In this document: positions 34,277 through 43,814 of the stretch, one piece after another
How positions within the stretch are numbered: position 1 is the first letter of the stretch
How the letters are laid out: each line of letters starts with the position of its first letter
Assembly (NCBI RefSeq): GCF_002356335.1
Contig: NZ_AP018165.1
Span: 2,418,001 to 2,482,000 of the forward strand
Source of the DNA: [Mycobacterium] stephanolepidis
GTDB lineage: Bacteria > Actinomycetota > Actinomycetes > Mycobacteriales > Mycobacteriaceae
Reading direction: 5' to 3'
DNA: 64,000 bases
The notes under the pieces: model-generated
Told to the model about the DNA's origin: nothing
Database searches by the model: none
The model's input: the letters and a program-made list of their open reading frames with translations, nothing else
Position numbers and translations under genes: made by a program

Positions 34277-34672
34277 TTACGACGCCGCGGGGCCAGGAGA
34301 GATCTCGATGGCCACCGAGGCCTGCTGACGACGGGTAATCCAGACCCCAAATTCACTCAACGGCCCCAACAGCCAGTACTTCTGGTTGACGATCTTGCGG
34401 ACCTTGGGAGTGTCATCGAAGTCCAGGACCCGCGCGGTGCCGGTCACTACCGGTGCTCCGGGGATGAGCTGACCGCGAACACCGCAGGGCTGCAACGTCA
34501 CCGATGAGTTGCGCCGAACGCGTCTGATCTTGTACGCCGCGACTTCTGAGAAGAAGTAGAGCTTGCCATCGGCGGGAGCAATCCAGACCGGCGTGGATAC
34601 CGCCGCACCGTCTTTTCGGTAGCTCGTCAACGACACGTAGTTCGCCCGGCCGACCACATCCCAATCCGTCAT
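34277..34672 (-). CDS. PPOX-class F420-dependent enzyme family protein
   Basis: 131 residues. Split-barrel fold with YVSLTSYRKDGAAVSTPVWIAPADGKLYFFSEV and YKIRRVRRNSSVTLQPC, typical of F420-binding PPOX proteins. AGAGGA lies six bases before ATG 34672. It stands divergent from the nitrate reductase fusion gene about 200 bases away. Substrate unknown. Confidence 0.8.
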   Translation of the reverse strand: MTDWDVVGRANYVSLTSYRKDGAAVSTPVWIAPADGKLYFFSEVAAYKIRRVRRNSSVTLQPCGVRGQLIPGAPVVTGTARVLDFDDTPKVRKIVNQKYWLLGPLSEFGVWITRRQQASVAIEISPGPAAS

Positions 34673-34878
34673 TCGTTGTCCTCTCATCGGCCGGTTCATC
34701 CCGATTCTGTCGCAGACGGCGGTCGATCGCACCCGGCGCGAGCGGGCACATGCAGTCGGCCGGGGCTTACAGGAGCGCTGGCCGCACTGTGAGGTGGGTT
34801 TTTCTTTTCCATAATGTCCACGGAAACGATGGGGAAACACATCCCGGTCACTGTGGTGACATGGCCGCACCAGGCGAG

Positions 34879-37800
34879 ATGAGTACGTCGACGCGCACCG
34901 CGTGCTCGTACTGCGGTGTGGGCTGCGGTATCGAGGTCCAGACGAAGCCCGGCCCTAGGGGCCCGGTTATCGCACGGGTATCGGGCGACAAGCTTCACCC
35001 GACCAATTTCGGCCGCCTGTGCACCAAGGGGGCCACCCACGCCGAGTTGATGGAGGCCGTCGACGGCCGTCTGAAGACCGCGCTGGTCCGGCCCTCTCGT
35101 GGTGCGGAGCTTGTCGAGACGCCCGTGGATGTCGCAGTGACCGAGGCCGGGCAGAGGCTGCGTTCGATACTCGATGAGCACGGGCCCGATGCGATCGCGC
35201 TGTACGTATCGGGTCAGATGTCGATCGAAGCGCAGTACCTGGCCAACAAGCTGGCCAAGGGATTCATCCGCACCGTACACATCGAGTCCAATTCACGACT
35301 TTGCATGGCCAGCGCCGGGACCGGATACAAACAGTCGCTCGGGGCAGACGGCCCACCGGGTTCGTACACGGACTTCGATAGCGCTGATGTGTTCTTCGTC
35401 ATCGGCGCAAACATGGCTGATTGTCACCCCATTCTGTTTCTCCGGATGGCGGACCGGTTGAAGGCCGGCGCGAAACTCATCGTCGTGGACCCGAGGCGTA
35501 CCGCGACCGCCGACAAAGCCGACTTGTTTCTACAGATCAACCCGGGCACCGATCTGGCGCTTCTCAATGGGTTGCTTCATCTTCTGGTGAAGTCCGGCGA
35601 TATCGACGAGGAGTTCATCGCCGAGCACACCGAGGGCTGGGCGGCGATGCCCGAGTTCCTGGCCGACTATCCGCCCGAGGTGGTAGCCGAAATCACCGGT
35701 ATCCCCGAAGCCGATATCCGCGCCGCCGCCACCATGATCGGACAGGCCGGCGAGTGGATGACGTGCTGGACCATGGGATTGAACCAGAGCACGCATGGCA
35801 CCTGGAACACCAACGCGATTTGCAATCTTCATCTCGCCACCGGTGCGATTTGCCGTACCGGTAGCGGCCCCATGTCACTGACCGGTCAACCCAACGCCAT
35901 GGGTGGACGGGAGATGGGCTACATGGGTCCGGGCCTGCCCGGCCAGCGATCCGTGGTCAGCGCCGATGACCGAGTGTTTGTGGAACAGGAGTGGAGCCTG
36001 GCGCCACAGACCATCCGAACCGAGGTGGGCCCGGGAACCATCGCGATGTTCGACAGCATGGCGGCGGGCAATATCAAGGCGTGCTGGGTCATCTGCACTA
36101 ATCCTGTTGCCACAGTGGCGAATCGGGGCACCACGATCACCGGGCTGGAGACCGCGGAACTGGTCATTACCCAGGACACCTACGCGGCCACCGCCACGAA
36201 CCGCTACGCGGACATCGTCCTGCCTGCCACTTTGTGGGCAGAAGCCGACGCGGTGATGATCAATTCGGAGCGCAACCTCACCTTGCTCCAGCAGTCCATC
36301 GCCCCGATCGGTGAATCCCGACCCGATTGGCAGTTGATCTGCCAAGTCGCCACCGCGATGGGATTTGGTGAGCAGTTCAGCTATTCGTCCAGTGAGGAGG
36401 TGTTCGACGAGATTCGCCGGTTTTGGAATCCGAAGACGGGCTACGACCTTCGCGGCGCCAGCTACGAGCGCCTGCGCGACACTCCGTTGCAGTGGCCGTG
36501 TCCTCCAGACGATGCGAACGATCGCCACCCGATTCGCTACCTGAACGACGGCGTCAGCCAGAGTCTTTTCGTCGACGCTGCCGGGCATCAACCGCGGTTG
36601 GCGTTCGCGACCCCGTCGCGCCGTGCGGTCTTTCACCCACGCCCGCACATGGATGCGCGCGAGCTGCCCGACGACGACTACCCGTTCATCTTGAACACGG
36701 GCCGCCTGCAACATCAATGGCACACCATGACCAAAACGGGGCAGGTGGCCAAGCTCAACAAGCTCAACAGTGACCCCTTCGTCGAAATCCATCCCGAAGA
36801 CGCCGCCGAAATGGGCATCGCCGACGGACAACCGGTCGAATTGCACTCGCGGCGCGGGCGCGCTGTGCTGCCCGCGCTCGTCACGGACCGTGTGCGGCCG
36901 GGCAACTGCTTTGTGCCCTTTCATTGGAACGATGAGCACGGCGAGTACCTCGCTATCAACGCACTCACGAGCGATGCCGTGGACCCCGACTCGCTGCAGC
37001 CCGAGCTGAAAGTGTGTGCGGTCAGGATGCGACCCATCGCGGTCGTCCAGCAACCCGATCGACCGGAGGCAACATCCATGCACCCCGTCGCAGAAGCGCT
37101 CGGCCTGGCATCGCAGCCCGTGCCCAATCTGGTCGAGAGCGAACAGGTCTACCTGGCTGGGTTTTTCACCACTCTGGAGCGGGGAGGGGAGGGAGTTCCC
37201 GTCTTGCCCGCGGGGGCGCCCGTTAGTGATCTGGTCCGGCTCTGGGTCGACGGAGCGTTGGCGGGCATGTACTCCCGCACCGGCGATTCGGCGCCACGGC
37301 CGGTCGGCGCACCGCTACCCGCCTCACGGCCGACGCCATTGGTGCTGTGGGCATCCCAGACGGGCAATGCCGAGGACTACGCCACCAACCTTGCGGCACA
37401 GCTGAGTTCCACGGGTGCGCCGCCGCGGATCGTCAACATGGATGACTGCGGGATAGCCGATCTCGCCTCCGCCACCGACGTCCTGGTCGTCACGAGCACG
37501 TTCGGAGACGGCGGCCCTCCTGATAACGGTGCCGACTTCTGGGACCGCCTGCATGCATCGGATACGCAGTTGACCGGGATCCGTTTTGCGGTCTTGGGAA
37601 TTGGTGATCGTGCCTACGAGAACTTCTGCGGGCACGCCAAATCCATCGATGAACGATTGGCAAGTCTGGGCGCGGTCCGTTTGATGGACCGGCTCGATTG
37701 CGAGATCTACGATGACGAGCCCCTGGCGCAATGGGCACGTCAGGTGACGGATCTGATCACGACCCAGGAGGAGCCGGTCGCCCCGGTGGCGGTCCCCGCC

Positions 37801-38952
37801 GCAAGCCCCCGACCTTCGAGCACAGGCGCACCCGAACCGTTCACCCGCAACAGTCCCGTCGCGGCCCGTTTGACTCGTAACACTGTGCTGACACCGCGTT
37901 CCTCCTCAAAAGAGGTGCGACATTTCGGGTTTGACATCTCCGAGCATGGCGTCGCCTACAGTGTTGGCGATGCACTCGGGGTCTGCCCGACCAACTGCGA
38001 CAGCGCCGTGGACGCCTGGCTCTCCGGCACGGGGCTGCGTGCCGACGAAATCGTCGAGGTCGACGGTGCAGAACGGACCCTGCGCGATGCGCTCACCTAC
38101 TCCTACGACATCGGGCGGATAACCCCGAATCTGCTGAGCTTCCTCGCCGACAACACCACCAACACGGCAGCGGCCAAGGACCTCCATGAGGCACGAAAGA
38201 ACCTTGCATCATGGGTGATTGGCCGCAACGGCGTGGATGCCGTGCAAGAATTTCCCGTCCGAGCCACCGCCGAGCAGTGGCAGGACGTATTGGTGCGGTT
38301 GACCCCCCGCTGCTATTCGATTTCCTCCAGCCCGCTGGTCAGCCCGCACGAAGTCCAGTTGACGGTCTCCGTCGTCCGATACCGGGGGACTGGCGGCGCC
38401 GAACGAGGGGGCGTGTGCTCGACATTCCTTGCCGACCGCGCCGATCACACGCCGGTTCCCGTGTTTCTGCAGAAGTCCCCGCATTTCCGACCCCCGGAGG
38501 AGTCGCGGACTCCGATGATCATGATTGGCCCGGGAACCGGAATCGCACCGTTTCGGGGATTCCTACACGAGCGTCGAGCGCTCGGCCACACCGGCCGTAA
38601 CTGGCTCTTCTTCGGCGATCAGCATGCTGCCCAACACTTTTACTATCGAGACGACCTGTCCACCATGGCCGATGACGGCTTTCTGTCCAAGCTTGATGTC
38701 GCCTTCTCTCGTGACCAGAAGGACAGGGTCTATGTGCAGCACAAGATGATGGACAACGGTGCCGAGCTATGGGCATGGCTGCAGGACGGTGCCCACCTCT
38801 ACGTATGCGGGGACGCATCCCGGATGGCCAAGGACGTCGACACCGCTCTGACCTCAATCATTGAAAAACATGGGCGGCTCTCGGCCGAGGGTGCTCACGA
38901 TTACAAGCGCGAACTGGTCGCCAGTAAGCGGTATCTGCGAGACGTCTACTAG
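34879..38952 (+). CDS. Assimilatory nitrate reductase fused to a sulfite reductase-type diflavin reductase
   Basis: 1357 residues. The N-terminal [4Fe-4S] site is C9-x2-C12-x3-C16 with C48. The molybdopterin oxidoreductase domain follows (SNSRLCMASAGTGYK, MTCWTMGLNQSTHGTW, TGPMSLTGQPNAMGGREMGY region), then the molybdopterin-dinucleotide binding domain to about residue 720 (LNTGRLQHQWHTMTKTG). A CysJ-like part then begins: VYLAGFFTTLE, flavodoxin ASQTGNAED (about 823) with TSTFGDGGPPDN, FAD domain CYSISSSP, NADPH domain IGPGTGIAPFRGF, and the end KRYLRDVY. It can therefore draw NADPH electrons and reduce nitrate to nitrite in one chain. ATG 34861 is an alternative start. A nitrite/formate channel follows. 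Confidence 0.9.
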   Translation: MSTSTRTACSYCGVGCGIEVQTKPGPRGPVIARVSGDKLHPTNFGRLCTKGATHAELMEAVDGRLKTALVRPSRGAELVETPVDVAVTEAGQRLRSILDEHGPDAIALYVSGQMSIEAQYLANKLAKGFIRTVHIESNSRLCMASAGTGYKQSLGADGPPGSYTDFDSADVFFVIGANMADCHPILFLRMADRLKAGAKLIVVDPRRTATADKADLFLQINPGTDLALLNGLLHLLVKSGDIDEEFIAEHTEGWAAMPEFLADYPPEVVAEITGIPEADIRAAATMIGQAGEWMTCWTMGLNQSTHGTWNTNAICNLHLATGAICRTGSGPMSLTGQPNAMGGREMGYMGPGLPGQRSVVSADDRVFVEQEWSLAPQTIRTEVGPGTIAMFDSMAAGNIKACWVICTNPVATVANRGTTITGLETAELVITQDTYAATATNRYADIVLPATLWAEADAVMINSERNLTLLQQSIAPIGESRPDWQLICQVATAMGFGEQFSYSSSEEVFDEIRRFWNPKTGYDLRGASYERLRDTPLQWPCPPDDANDRHPIRYLNDGVSQSLFVDAAGHQPRLAFATPSRRAVFHPRPHMDARELPDDDYPFILNTGRLQHQWHTMTKTGQVAKLNKLNSDPFVEIHPEDAAEMGIADGQPVELHSRRGRAVLPALVTDRVRPGNCFVPFHWNDEHGEYLAINALTSDAVDPDSLQPELKVCAVRMRPIAVVQQPDRPEATSMHPVAEALGLASQPVPNLVESEQVYLAGFFTTLERGGEGVPVLPAGAPVSDLVRLWVDGALAGMYSRTGDSAPRPVGAPLPASRPTPLVLWASQTGNAEDYATNLAAQLSSTGAPPRIVNMDDCGIADLASATDVLVVTSTFGDGGPPDNGADFWDRLHASDTQLTGIRFAVLGIGDRAYENFCGHAKSIDERLASLGAVRLMDRLDCEIYDDEPLAQWARQVTDLITTQEEPVAPVAVPAASPRPSSTGAPEPFTRNSPVAARLTRNTVLTPRSSSKEVRHFGFDISEHGVAYSVGDALGVCPTNCDSAVDAWLSGTGLRADEIVEVDGAERTLRDALTYSYDIGRITPNLLSFLADNTTNTAAAKDLHEARKNLASWVIGRNGVDAVQEFPVRATAEQWQDVLVRLTPRCYSISSSPLVSPHEVQLTVSVVRYRGTGGAERGGVCSTFLADRADHTPVPVFLQKSPHFRPPEESRTPMIMIGPGTGIAPFRGFLHERRALGHTGRNWLFFGDQHAAQHFYYRDDLSTMADDGFLSKLDVAFSRDQKDRVYVQHKMMDNGAELWAWLQDGAHLYVCGDASRMAKDVDTALTSIIEKHGRLSAEGAHDYKRELVASKRYLRDVY

Positions 38953-39130
38953 ACGCGACTTGACATATCGTGCCGAGAATCGTAGGTATACAGCACTTCT
39001 CACGGTGACGATACAGACGGCGGAGAGAACCTTGTCATCCCGACGACAAGTGAGAGCCGGTCAATGAAACACCGGATTTGTACGGTGCTCAGATCGCCTC
39101 GCGCTGCCGCCAAAGTTGAAGGAGCCACCG

Positions 39131-39997
39131 TTGACGTACGTGAAACCGCCCGAGCTGGCCCAAGCGCTTATCGATGCCGGCGAGTCGAAGATCTTCATGT
39201 CGACCCGGGACACGCTGATTCGTGCGTACATGGCCGGTGCGATGCTCACACTCGCCGCTGCCTTCGCGGTCAAAGTGACCGTCGACACCGGGTCTCCGAT
39301 TCTGGGCGCGGCACTGTTCCCGGTTGGTTTCTGTCTGCTGTATCTCCTGGGCTACGACCTGCTGACCGGGGTGTTCGTGCTGGCGCCGTTGGCCTACCTT
39401 GCCAGGCGGCCGGGCGTGACAACCGTTGGGGTTCTGCGGAACTGGGGGCTGGTGTTTCTGGGAAACTTCGCGGGGGCGTTGACGGTCGCGGTACTCATGG
39501 CGGTGTACATCACGTACGGCTTCGATGTGTCGATCAATGATGCGGGCAATCAGTTCGCCGCGTATGGACAAAAACTCGCGCACATAGGATCCGACCGCAC
39601 GCTCGGGTATGCCGATCACGGCGTCGCCGGATGGCTCACCGTTTTCGTCCGGGGCATGCTGTGCAACTGGATGGTCTCCACGGGTGTGGTGGGCGCGCTG
39701 CTGGCCAAGGACGTCGTCGGCAAGGTTCTGGTGATGTGGATGCCGATCATGCTGTTCTTCGCGATGGGATTCGAGCATTCCGTGGTGAACATGTTCCTGT
39801 TTCCGATCGGCATTCTGCTGGGCGCCGATTTCACCTGGGCAGACTACTTCTTGTGGAACGAATTTCCCACCGCGCTAGGCAATTTGGTCGGCGGGCTGTT
39901 CTTCACCGGCGTAATGATCTATCTGACGCACTATCGCACGGCGCCGAAGCGCAACGCTCCGTCGACCACACAGGGCAGCGCGGTGGCGAACGCGTAA
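39131..39997 (+). CDS. Formate/nitrite transporter (FNT) family channel
   Basis: 288 residues with six membrane segments. FNT hallmarks are YVKPPELAQALIDAGESK before TM1, VRGMLCNWMVSTGV (re-entrant loop) and GFEHSVVNMFLFPIG with the central-pore His. TTG 39131 is chosen because AAGGAG lies six bases upstream. Its place after the nitrate reductase suggests it exports nitrite made by that enzyme or imports nitrite (inference). Confidence 0.88.
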   Translation: MTYVKPPELAQALIDAGESKIFMSTRDTLIRAYMAGAMLTLAAAFAVKVTVDTGSPILGAALFPVGFCLLYLLGYDLLTGVFVLAPLAYLARRPGVTTVGVLRNWGLVFLGNFAGALTVAVLMAVYITYGFDVSINDAGNQFAAYGQKLAHIGSDRTLGYADHGVAGWLTVFVRGMLCNWMVSTGVVGALLAKDVVGKVLVMWMPIMLFFAMGFEHSVVNMFLFPIGILLGADFTWADYFLWNEFPTALGNLVGGLFFTGVMIYLTHYRTAPKRNAPSTTQGSAVANA

Positions 39998-40003
39998 TCC
40001 CGT

Positions 40004-40987
40004 CTATACGAGCACTTTGGCGGCGTTGCGTTCGGCGCGTTTGGCCTGGCGCTCCAGGTACTTGGCTTTGACTTCTTCGAAGTCTTCGGAGGTCTTCCTG
40101 AGATCGCCGACGATGCGGGCCAGGTCCTCGCGGTACCACTCGGCTTCGCCGTTGATGTCGTCACGCTCGAAGATGCGCCACTTGCGCAGCACCGGCAGCA
40201 CCACCTCATCGAGGTGGGATTGCGGGTCGTAGACACCGCCGGTGGCGATGGTGACCGCGTTACGGCGGAAGCCGGGGATCGTGTAGCCGGGCATCGTGAA
40301 GTTGTCGAGCACCTTGTGGACAGCCTTGACCGCTTGGTTCGGGGCGATCTCCAGGCCGGCGGTCACCATGTTGCGGTAGAAGATCATGTGCAGGTTCTCA
40401 TCGGTGGAGATGCGCTTGAGCAGCTCATCGGCGATGGGCTCGGCGCAGGCCTTGCCGGTGTTGCGGTGCGAGACACGGGTGGCCAGCTCCTGGAACGTCA
40501 CGTACACCACCGAGTCGAACAGGCTCTCGGAGAACGGTATGTTCTGGCGGTTCTGGCCGGGGGAGAACCCGCTGGTCATCTGTGCGATGCGCAGCTTCTC
40601 GAGTTCGATCGGGTCCACCGAGCGGGTCACCACGAGGTAGTCACGGATGGCGATGCCGTGGCGATTCTCCTCGGCGGTCCACCTGTTCACCCAGGTACCC
40701 CAGGGTCCGTCCATGGTGAAGTTCATGGCGATCTCGCGGTGATACGAGGGCAGGTTGTCCTCGGTCAGCAGGTTGGTGATCATGGCGACCTTGGCCAGCT
40801 CGGAGAGCTTGGACTGCTCGGGATCCCAGTCCTGTCCGCCTAGAGCCTTGTAGTTCTTGCCCTCTGACCAGGGGACATAGTCATGCGGGTTCCAGTCCTT
40901 AGTGACGCCGAGGTGGCGATGGACATTCTCCTCGACCACGGGCTCAAGCTCATGGAGCAGCTCCAGGTCGGTGAAAGCCTTCTGCAT
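40004..40987 (-). CDS. desA1: Acyl-[ACP] desaturase (DesA1-like)
   Basis: 327 residues, soluble di-iron desaturase. The two iron motifs are EENRHG (residues 106-111) and DENLHM (196-201), with a further Glu in LLTEDNLPSYHRE. It introduces a cis double bond into ACP-bound fatty acids; the mycobacterial DesA1 is linked to mycolic acid precursors. The protein is very like DesA1 (Rv0824c) in my reading. It is monocistronic with a leader of about 370 bases to the next gene, with a possible -10 TAGATT near 41060 on the minus strand. Confidence 0.9.
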   Translation of the reverse strand: MQKAFTDLELLHELEPVVEENVHRHLGVTKDWNPHDYVPWSEGKNYKALGGQDWDPEQSKLSELAKVAMITNLLTEDNLPSYHREIAMNFTMDGPWGTWVNRWTAEENRHGIAIRDYLVVTRSVDPIELEKLRIAQMTSGFSPGQNRQNIPFSESLFDSVVYVTFQELATRVSHRNTGKACAEPIADELLKRISTDENLHMIFYRNMVTAGLEIAPNQAVKAVHKVLDNFTMPGYTIPGFRRNAVTIATGGVYDPQSHLDEVVLPVLRKWRIFERDDINGEAEWYREDLARIVGDLRKTSEDFEEVKAKYLERQAKRAERNAAKVLV

Positions 40988-41364
40988 GGATACGTCCTCA
41001 TAGTGGGGGGCCAGACAGAAACCGCAACTAGCAGTACCCGTATCCAGCAGTTACAGAAATCTAGCATGTCTTGACGGCTCACAGGTATGTACAGCGATTA
41101 CTCGTCTAATTGAGAGCATTCCGTGACCGTCTCACCGCGTGCGGCCGGCCGTGGCGCGTATTCGCCGACAGCATTGGCCGATTGTCAATCCTGTTCATCG
41201 AAAGGCGTTGAGCGCCAACTATTTGCAAGTCACCACCTCCGCATCTATCAAAAGGGGAGTAGTGTCCGTGACGTAACTATCGCCGTGGCATGTACTAGCG
41301 CCGACTGGTTTGGCTCATACGGATTCCGTTTGTTTGAGTCCCACTGAGCAACAAGGAAGTACGC
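40988..41364. other. Intergenic region: desaturase leader and promoters
   Basis: About 380 bases between divergent genes. On the minus strand TGCTAGATT near 41057-41065 looks like an extended -10 for the desaturase. On the plus strand AAGGAAG precedes the DUF5994 ATG. No other gene or strong repeat was seen. Confidence 0.4.
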
Positions 41365-41790
41365 ATGACACAGGCTGAGTACCCCGGCCCTCCCATTCGC
41401 TTCACGCTAGGTCCACGTAAGACCGGCAGGATGAACGGGGCATGGTGGCCCCAGGACGACGGATTCATCGCGCGGGAACTCTCGCCGTTGGTGGAAGAGC
41501 TGTCCGAGCACATCGGCGCGGTCAGTGAGGTGTCACTGAACTGGAAGGCGGGGTCACCTCGGTCGAGCATGAGGTCGGCGGCGATGCCTCCGGCGCTCGC
41601 CAACCGTCCGTTCCATTGGGTGGTCACACTTCGAGGTGAGCATCGGACGGTGCGGATTCTCATGGTGCCGGCTCGTACGAACAGGATTCTGGCGAGGATG
41701 ATCATGCGTCTGGCCGCGCAGATGCCTCTGCTCGATTCTCCTAAGGAGGACGAAGTCTCCGCGGCGCTCCGGATCATCATGGCCGCTTAG
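41365..41790 (+). CDS. DUF5994 family protein
   Basis: 141 residues. RFTLGPRKTGRMNGAWWPQDDGFIARELSPLVEEL and RNRPFHWVV-type regions match the actinobacterial DUF5994 family, which has no known role. It is soluble and without a signal peptide. AAGGAAG lies seven bases before the ATG. Its last four bases overlap the end of the convergent arsC gene. Confidence 0.75.
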   Translation: MTQAEYPGPPIRFTLGPRKTGRMNGAWWPQDDGFIARELSPLVEELSEHIGAVSEVSLNWKAGSPRSSMRSAAMPPALANRPFHWVVTLRGEHRTVRILMVPARTNRILARMIMRLAAQMPLLDSPKEDEVSAALRIIMAA

Positions 41791-42197
41791 CGGTCGACAT
41801 TGAGCTCGGCGAGCAGACGGCGGACGCGTTGTTCGATGTCGTCCCGGATGGGGCGCACCGCTTCGAGGGGCTGACCGGCAGGGTCTGCCAGCTCCCAGTT
41901 TTCGTAACGTTTCCCGGCGAAGTACGGGCAGGTGTCGCCGCAGCCCATGGTGACGACGACATCGGCGTCTCGCACGATCTCTTCGGTCCACGGTTTGGGG
42001 TACTCGCCGGTGATATCGATGCCGAGCTCGGCCATGACTGCGACCGCGGAGGGGTTGATTTCCTTTCCGGGCTCTGAGCCGCCCGACCAGGCAACCGCCC
42101 GATCGCCGGCTAAGTGTGTGAAGAATCCGAGTGCCATCTGGGAGCGGCCCGCATTGTGCGTGCACAGAAAAAGCACAGTGGGCTTGTCTTTGGTCAT
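41787..42197 (-). CDS. arsC: Arsenate reductase (low-molecular-weight phosphatase type)
   Basis: 136 residues. It reduces arsenate to arsenite. The phosphate loop C12-THNAGR-S (C-x5-R) is at the N-terminus and a second redox region has MGCGDTCPYF with two cysteines. DPAGQPLEAVRPIRDDI carries the acid loop. This is the pattern of thioredoxin- or mycothiol-linked ArsC. Its ATG overlaps the acr3 stop by four bases. It is the last gene of the ars operon. Confidence 0.92.
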   Translation of the reverse strand: MTKDKPTVLFLCTHNAGRSQMALGFFTHLAGDRAVAWSGGSEPGKEINPSAVAVMAELGIDITGEYPKPWTEEIVRDADVVVTMGCGDTCPYFAGKRYENWELADPAGQPLEAVRPIRDDIEQRVRRLLAELNVDR

Positions 42198-43285
42198 TGG
42201 GTCACCTTCTGGTCTGCGGTGTCGATCGAATCCGGTTGAGGGGCACGCATAATGTGGCGCCGCAGCGCCAAGGACACGTACACGAGGGCGACCAGCACGG
42301 GCACTTCGATCAGGGGGCCGACGACACCTGCCAGAGCCTGGCCGGAGGCGGCGCCCCAGGTGGCGATCGCGACAGCGATGGCCAGTTCGAAGTTGTTACC
42401 GGCGGCGGTGAACGCGAGCGTGGTGGTGCGTGGGTAGCCCAGCCTCAGGGCAGCGCCGAGCAGGTATCCGCCGCCCCACATGATCGCGAAGTAGGCGAGT
42501 AGCGGCACCGCGATACGTACAATATCCCAAGGCCGAGAAGATATCTGAGCGCCTTGGAGCGCGAACAAGGTCACGATGGTGAACAGCAGTCCCCATAGCG
42601 CCCAGGGGCCGATGATCGGCAGGAATCGGGTTTCGTACCAGGTGCGTCCCTTGGCCTGTTCGCCGATACGGCGGGAGAGGTATCCGGCCGCGAGTGGGAT
42701 CCCCAGGAACAGGAGTACAGATTTGGCGATCTGCCACGGGGAGGCGGCGATGACGGTTTGCGGCAGATGCAGCCAACCGGGCAGGACGGATAGATAGAAC
42801 CAACCCAAGACCGCGAACATGAGCACCTGAAACATCGAATTCAGCGCGACGAGCACGGCCGCCGCATCTCGATCACCGCACGCAAGGTCGTTCCAGATGA
42901 TCACCATGGCGATGCACCGCGCCAATCCGACGACGATCAGGCCGGTGCGATACTCGGGCAGATCCGGTAGCAGCAGCCACGCCAGCGCGAACATCAACGC
43001 CGGGCCAAGCACCCAGTTCAAGACCAGCGAGCCGATCAGCAGCCTGCGGTCAGCGGTGACGGCACCGAGGCGGTCGTAGCGCACCTTGGCCAATACCGGG
43101 TACATCATGATGAGCAGTCCGATCGCGATAGGCAGCGAGATCCCTTCGACCTGAACTCTTTCCAGCACACTGTTCAGCCCGGGGATCCAGCGACCCAGCA
43201 GCAACCCGGCCGCCATCGCGAGTCCGATCCACACCGGCAGAAACCGGTCCAGCATCGATAATCTCGGTGCAGCGGGTGTACTCAC
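42194..43285 (-). CDS. acr3: Arsenite efflux permease Acr3
   Basis: 363 residues with ten membrane segments. Acr3 signatures are VLNWVLGPALMFALAW, GLARCIAMVIIWNDLACGD (with the essential Cys) and AAGNNFELAIAVAIA. It exports As(III) using proton motive force. GTG 43285 overlaps the stop of the upstream ArsI-like gene (GTGA). It is the middle gene of the operon. Confidence 0.93.
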   Translation of the reverse strand: MSTPAAPRLSMLDRFLPVWIGLAMAAGLLLGRWIPGLNSVLERVQVEGISLPIAIGLLIMMYPVLAKVRYDRLGAVTADRRLLIGSLVLNWVLGPALMFALAWLLLPDLPEYRTGLIVVGLARCIAMVIIWNDLACGDRDAAAVLVALNSMFQVLMFAVLGWFYLSVLPGWLHLPQTVIAASPWQIAKSVLLFLGIPLAAGYLSRRIGEQAKGRTWYETRFLPIIGPWALWGLLFTIVTLFALQGAQISSRPWDIVRIAVPLLAYFAIMWGGGYLLGAALRLGYPRTTTLAFTAAGNNFELAIAVAIATWGAASGQALAGVVGPLIEVPVLVALVYVSLALRRHIMRAPQPDSIDTADQKVTQ

Positions 43286-43713
43286 TCGAGATGCCCGCAG
43301 GCGCAGTCGCTGTCTTCGGCGAGGAGTTCTGGACTGGTGCCGAATGTCTCCGAATCCGCTAAAACCGTGTAGATTTCCCACTTCTCATGATCGGGTGCGG
43401 TGACCCACACCTTGTCTTGTGTCGCGAAACAACACGTGGTGCCGATTTCCTCCTCGGTGAACATGCCTGCATCGGTCAATCGGCCGATCTCGGCATGGAC
43501 CTGCTCGCTGGATTCGACCTGTACCCCGAGGTGGTTGATCGTGCCGCCGTGGCCCGGGTTCTCCAACAACACCAGCTTCAGCGGTGGGGAATCGATCGCA
43601 AAGTTGGCATATCCGGGCTTACGTTTAGCCGGCTGTACGCTAAAAAGCTTTGAATAGAAGTCGATTGACGCATCGAGGTCGTCGACATTGAGCGCCAGCT
43701 GTACACGGGACAC
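43282..43713 (-). CDS. arsI: ArsI/CadI family dioxygenase-like protein
   Basis: 143 residues, vicinal-oxygen-chelate fold. It starts MSRVQLALNVDDLDASIDFYSKLF. Metal ligands are plausible at His in NHLGVQVES and Glu in KWEIYTVLADSE. The vicinal pair in GTTCCFATQDKVWV is characteristic of ArsI C-As lyases, which break down methylarsenite or aromatic arsenicals, and of the related cadmium-induced CadI. The Cys-x-Cys near the C-terminus (DCACGHLE) may bind metal. GGAGGTG precedes GTG 43713. It is the first gene of the ars operon. Confidence 0.82.
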   Translation of the reverse strand: MSRVQLALNVDDLDASIDFYSKLFSVQPAKRKPGYANFAIDSPPLKLVLLENPGHGGTINHLGVQVESSEQVHAEIGRLTDAGMFTEEEIGTTCCFATQDKVWVTAPDHEKWEIYTVLADSETFGTSPELLAEDSDCACGHLE

Positions 43714-43777
43714 CGATTCACCTCCGGAACTAATGAGATATTTATCGAACTATTGGAATGTGGCCAGTGTGCCATGT

Positions 43778-43795
43778 CTTTGACATATGTCAAAG
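43778..43795. promoter_or_regulatory. ArsR operator palindrome
   Basis: CTTTGACATATGTCAAAG is a perfect 18-bp palindrome 19 bases before the arsR ATG and 65 bases before the divergent arsI start. It is the obvious binding site for the ArsR dimer controlling both directions. Confidence 0.75.
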
Positions 43796-43814
43796 CATTC
43801 GGGATGCTGAAAGC

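Noticed and set aside
34076..34507. A 143-codon plus-strand frame
   Set aside because: It is antisense to the PPOX gene over its second half and shows no domain.
41123..41347. A 74-codon plus-strand frame upstream of the DUF5994 gene
   Set aside because: No ribosome site, no recognisable domain, and a composition unlike coding DNA of the neighbours.
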